Below, piece after piece: positions 61,025 through 64,000 of a DNA stretch of 64,000 nucleotides. The translations under genes and the position numbers were made by a program. A model generated the notes under the pieces. That model did no database searches, had not been told where the DNA came from, and worked only from the letters and a program-made list of their open reading frames with translations. Each line of letters starts with the position of its first letter. Position 1 is the first letter of the stretch. The DNA comes from Streptomyces triculaminicus. GTDB taxonomy: Bacteria; Actinomycetota; Actinomycetes; Streptomycetales; Streptomycetaceae. Location of the stretch: positions 1,148,684 through 1,212,683 of the forward strand of contig NZ_JAFMOF010000003.1 in the NCBI RefSeq assembly GCF_017349075.1. Direction: 5' to 3'.

Positions 61025-62035
61025 GTGGCAAGGGTTCGGACAGGCGTACGTGCGGTGAGCGCCGTGCTGGCAGCGGTGCTCGGCGCCACACTGGCTGGGT
61101 GCAGCAGCACGGGCGGTAAGCGGGCCGAGGAGCGGGCAGCCAAGGCCGCTCAGGGCCGCTCCGCGGTCGACACCCCCCGGTGGACCTTCGCGATGGTCAC
61201 CCACTCGGGTGATGGCGACACCTTCTGGGACATCGTCCAGAACGGTGCCAAGCAGGCGGCGGTCAAGGACAACATCAAGTTCCTCTACGCACACGACGTC
61301 GAGGGGAACAAGCAGGCCCAGAGCGTGCAGGCCATGATCGACCAGAAGGTCGACGGCCTGATCGTCACCCTCGCCAAGCCCGACGCCATGAAGGACGTCG
61401 TCGCCAAGGCGCGCAAGGCCGGCATCCCGGTGATCACGGTGAACTCCGGCTCCGACAAGTCCAAGGACTTCGGCACCCTCACCCACATCGGCCAGGACGA
61501 GGTCATCGCCGGCGAGGCCGTCGGCGAGCAGCTCAACCAGCGCGGCAGGAAGAAGGCCGTCTGCGTCCTGCACGAGCAGGGCAACGTCGGCCACGAGCAG
61601 CGCTGCGACGGCGTGAAGAAGACCTTCAAGGGCGACGTGCAGAACCTCTACGTCGAGGGCACCAACATGCCCGGCGTGCAGTCGTCCATCGAGGCCAAGC
61701 TGCAGTCCGACAAGGACATCGACACCGTCGTCACCCTCGGTGCCCCCTTCGCCGCCACGGCCGTCAAGGCCGCCAAGCAGGCCGGCGGCAAGGTCGAGGT
61801 CGACACCTTCGACCTCAACGCCCAGGTCGCCAAGGACCTCCAGGACGGCACCCTCGGCTTCGCCGTCGACCAGGACCCGTACCTCCAGGGCTACGAGGCC
61901 GTCGACCTGCTGTGGCTCTACAGGTACAACCGCGACATGCTCGGCGGCGGCCGCCCGGTCCTGACCGGCCCGCAGATCGTCACCAAGGACGACGCGAAGA
62001 CCCTGGCGGAGTACACGAAGCGGGGCACCCGATGA
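61025..62035 (+). CDS. sugar ABC transporter substrate-binding lipoprotein
   Basis: A 336-residue Peripla_BP_4 family protein, like ribose/xylose/inositol binders. Lipobox LAGC near residue 26. MVTHSGDGDTFWDIVQNGAKQA, DGLIVTLAKPDAM, GIPVITVNSG and FAVDQDPYLQGYEAV are typical. GTG 61025 follows GAAGGG. It overlaps the permease gene (ATGA). In actinobacteria such a gene order often precedes inositol catabolism genes, but those would be outside the window. Confidence 0.9.
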   Translation: MARVRTGVRAVSAVLAAVLGATLAGCSSTGGKRAEERAAKAAQGRSAVDTPRWTFAMVTHSGDGDTFWDIVQNGAKQAAVKDNIKFLYAHDVEGNKQAQSVQAMIDQKVDGLIVTLAKPDAMKDVVAKARKAGIPVITVNSGSDKSKDFGTLTHIGQDEVIAGEAVGEQLNQRGRKKAVCVLHEQGNVGHEQRCDGVKKTFKGDVQNLYVEGTNMPGVQSSIEAKLQSDKDIDTVVTLGAPFAATAVKAAKQAGGKVEVDTFDLNAQVAKDLQDGTLGFAVDQDPYLQGYEAVDLLWLYRYNRDMLGGGRPVLTGPQIVTKDDAKTLAEYTKRGTR

Positions 62036-63072
62036 GTACAGCGGCAACCGCACCGGCCGACGACCGGCTGCTCCACCGGGGCATACTGCGCCGGCTGCTC
62101 GGCCGCCCCGAGCTGGGCGCGGTCGTGGGCGCGGCGGCGGTCTTCCTCTTCTTCTCGTTCGCCGCCGACAGCTTCCTGCGCGCGTCCAGCCTCTCGACCG
62201 TGCTGTACGCGTCCTCGACGATCGGCATCATGGCCGTACCGGTCGCGCTGCTGATGATCGGCGGCGAGTTCGACCTGTCGGCGGGCGTGATGGTCACGAC
62301 CTCCGCCCTGGTCTCGTCGATGTTCAGCTACCAGATGACGGCCAACGTCTGGGTCGGCGTGGGGGTCTCCCTGCTGACCACCCTGGCCGTCGGCTTCTTC
62401 AACGGCTTCGTGTTCACCCGCACCAAACTGCCCAGCTTCATCATCACGCTGGCCACGTTCCTGATGCTCACGGGGCTCAACCTCGGCTTCACCAAGCTCA
62501 TCGGCGGCACGGTCTCCACCAAGACCATCGGCGACATGGAGGGCTTCGAGTCGGCCCACGCGGTGTTCGCCTCCCACCTCACCATCGGCGGCGTGGACCT
62601 CCAGGTCACCATCCTGTGGTGGCTCGGCCTCGTGGCCCTGGCCACCTGGGTCCTGCTCCGCACCCGCGCGGGCAACTGGATCTTCGCCGTCGGCGGCGGC
62701 GCCGACGCGGCACGTGCGGTCGGCGTCCCCGTCAACAAGACCAAGATCGGCCTCTACATGGCCGTCGCCTTCTGCGCCTGGGTCTCCGGCCAGCACCTGC
62801 TGATGTCGTACGACGTCGTGCAGTCCGGAGAGGGCGTCGGCAACGAGCTCCTCTACATCATCGCGGCCGTGATCGGCGGCTGCCTGATGACCGGCGGCTA
62901 CGGCTCGGCCATCGGCTCCGCGGTCGGCGCGTTCATCTTCGGCATGACGAGCAAGGGCATCGTGTACGCGCAGTGGAACCCCGACTGGTTCAAGTTCTTC
63001 CTCGGCGCGATGCTGCTCCTGGCGACCCTGCTGAACGCCTGGGTCCGTAAGCGCGCGGAGGCGACCAAGTGA
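62032..63072 (+). CDS. sugar ABC transporter permease (RbsC-like)
   Basis: A 346-residue BPD_transp_2 membrane protein with 8-10 helices. LLMIGGEFDLSAGVMV is the family's hallmark region, with PSFIITLATFLMLTGL and GGGADAARAVGVPVNKTKIGLY. GTG of the ATPase overlaps its stop. One permease gene probably forms a homodimer. Confidence 0.92.
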   Translation: MSTAATAPADDRLLHRGILRRLLGRPELGAVVGAAAVFLFFSFAADSFLRASSLSTVLYASSTIGIMAVPVALLMIGGEFDLSAGVMVTTSALVSSMFSYQMTANVWVGVGVSLLTTLAVGFFNGFVFTRTKLPSFIITLATFLMLTGLNLGFTKLIGGTVSTKTIGDMEGFESAHAVFASHLTIGGVDLQVTILWWLGLVALATWVLLRTRAGNWIFAVGGGADAARAVGVPVNKTKIGLYMAVAFCAWVSGQHLLMSYDVVQSGEGVGNELLYIIAAVIGGCLMTGGYGSAIGSAVGAFIFGMTSKGIVYAQWNPDWFKFFLGAMLLLATLLNAWVRKRAEATK

Positions 63073-63890
63073 GCCCCCTGGCCAAGCTCACGGACGTGAG
63101 CAAGTTCTACGGCAACATCCGCGCGCTGGAGGGCGTCTCCCTGGAGGTGCACGCCGGTGAGATCACGTGTGTCCTCGGCGACAACGGCGCGGGCAAGTCG
63201 ACCCTGATCAAGATCATCGCGGGCCTGCACCAGCACGACGCGGGAACCTTCGAGATCGAGGGCGAGGAGGCGAAGCTCTCCTCCCCCCGCGAGGCCCTGA
63301 ACCGGGGCATCGCCACGGTCTACCAGGACCTGGCGGTCGTCCCCCTGATGCCGGTCTGGCGGAACTTCTTCCTGGGCTCGGAGCCGACGAAGGGCGCGGG
63401 CCCCTTCAAGCGCCTCGACGTACAGAAGATGCGCGAGACGACCCGCGCGGAGCTGCTGCGCATGGGCATCGACCTGCGCGACGTCGACCAGCCCATCGGC
63501 ACGCTCTCCGGCGGCGAGCGCCAGTGCGTGGCGATCGCCCGGGCGGTGTACTTCGGCGCGAAGGTGCTGGTCCTGGACGAGCCGACCGCGGCGCTCGGCG
63601 TCAAGCAGTCCGGCGTCGTCCTGAAGTACGTCGCGGCGGCCCGCGACGCGGGCCTGGGCGTGGTCCTCATCACGCACAACCCGCACCACGCGTATCTGGT
63701 CGGTGACCGCTTCGTGCTCCTCAAGCGAGGATCGATGGCGGGCAGCCACACGAAGTCGCAGATCGCCCTGGACGAGCTCACGCGCCAGATGGCGGGCGGC
63801 TCCGAGCTGGACCAGCTCAGCCACGAGCTGGAGCGGGCGCCGGGCCCGGACGTGATCGGCGGCAAGCCGGTCGGCTCCGCCGAGGACTGA
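63069..63890 (+). CDS. sugar ABC transporter ATP-binding protein, single-domain type
   Basis: A 273-residue ATPase: Walker A LGDNGAGKSTLIK, Q-loop, signature LSGGERQ, Walker B VLVLDEPTAALG, H-loop VLITHNPHHA. It has one ATPase domain rather than the fused pair of RbsA/XylG, as in FrcA-like importers, so two copies must pair. The C-terminal tail after MAGGSELDQLSHELE is variable. Confidence 0.92.
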   Translation: MSPLAKLTDVSKFYGNIRALEGVSLEVHAGEITCVLGDNGAGKSTLIKIIAGLHQHDAGTFEIEGEEAKLSSPREALNRGIATVYQDLAVVPLMPVWRNFFLGSEPTKGAGPFKRLDVQKMRETTRAELLRMGIDLRDVDQPIGTLSGGERQCVAIARAVYFGAKVLVLDEPTAALGVKQSGVVLKYVAAARDAGLGVVLITHNPHHAYLVGDRFVLLKRGSMAGSHTKSQIALDELTRQMAGGSELDQLSHELERAPGPDVIGGKPVGSAED

Positions 63891-63933
63891 CCCCGGAGCG
63901 GGGGTGCCCCCAGCCCTGTGGAACGACTGCCCA

Positions 63934-63959
63934 CCCTCCCCCAGCTACCGCTGGGAGGG
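63934..63959 (+). terminator. hairpin downstream of the sugar ABC operon genes
   Basis: CCCAGC and GCTGGG pair around TACC with an imperfect CCCTCC/AGGG extension. It may be a terminator or a copy of a repeated intergenic element common in Streptomyces. Confidence 0.45.
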
Positions 63960-64000
63960 ACCACCCGCCCGCAGCCAAAGGTCCGGCGTGAGGGGCCGGG

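Overview
The window is about 73% GC chromosomal DNA with strong third-position G/C bias, many GTG starts, many 1-4 base ATGA/GTGA stop-start overlaps and family content typical of Streptomyces (SAV_915-like, DUF6243, DUF5955, DUF6126, AllR, RNase Sa). I read it as a Streptomyces or very close relative. No rRNA, tRNA, IS element, prophage or CRISPR array was seen.

Layout. (1) 1-6.8 kb: 3' part of the xanthine dehydrogenase molybdenum subunit, an AzgA-type purine permease, XdhC, and a secreted trypsin-like protease with beta-propeller-type repeats. (2) 6.9-26.4 kb: a block that reads as one collagen/gelatin-to-2-oxoglutarate system. It has a secreted M9 collagenase coupled to an endonuclease/phosphatase-fold protein, a divergent secreted M6 protease, a five-gene oligopeptide ABC importer, a divergent Xaa-Pro peptidase, and a six-gene trans-4-hydroxyproline operon (three-part cis-4-hydroxy-D-proline dehydrogenase, pyrroline-hydroxycarboxylate deaminase, hydroxyproline 2-epimerase, 2-oxoglutarate semialdehyde dehydrogenase). 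The operon is followed by an FCD-type GntR regulator. A near-identical element with core AATGTGA(A/C)AT lies at each control point (10.56, 17.70, 19.23 and 25.66 kb). (3) 26.5-33.2 kb: accessory genes and remnants: two fused gene fragments behind an alpha/beta hydrolase, a truncated PhyH dioxygenase, CorA, a TetR/membrane-protein pair, a lysA paralogue and a SAV_915-like protein. (4) 33.5-37.9 kb: two overlapping acyl-CoA ligase genes and a zinc-ribbon protein. (5) 38-55.3 kb: purine-ring catabolism: hyi-glxR-gcl (glyoxylate to glycerate), uraD-uraH-uricase, an 8-oxoguanine deaminase-like gene, a urate/xanthine permease, a YfcC-type carrier, malate synthase, a MocA-like cytidylyltransferase, the IclR regulator AllR, allantoinase and allantoicase. 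With part 1 this takes xanthine to urate, allantoin and allantoate, then glyoxylate, which is spent through malate synthase and the glycerate route. (6) 55.3-60 kb: GNAT, TenA-like protein, DUF6126/XRE pair, secreted guanyl RNase, DUF4865 protein and a P450. (7) 60-63.9 kb: UTRA-type GntR regulator and a sugar-type ABC importer that continues out of the window.

At least five otherwise intact genes (xdhB, collagenase, oppD, oppC, lysA) are each broken by one apparent single-base length error in a G/C homopolymer. The uniform pattern points to consensus sequencing error rather than decay, and I annotate them as genes.
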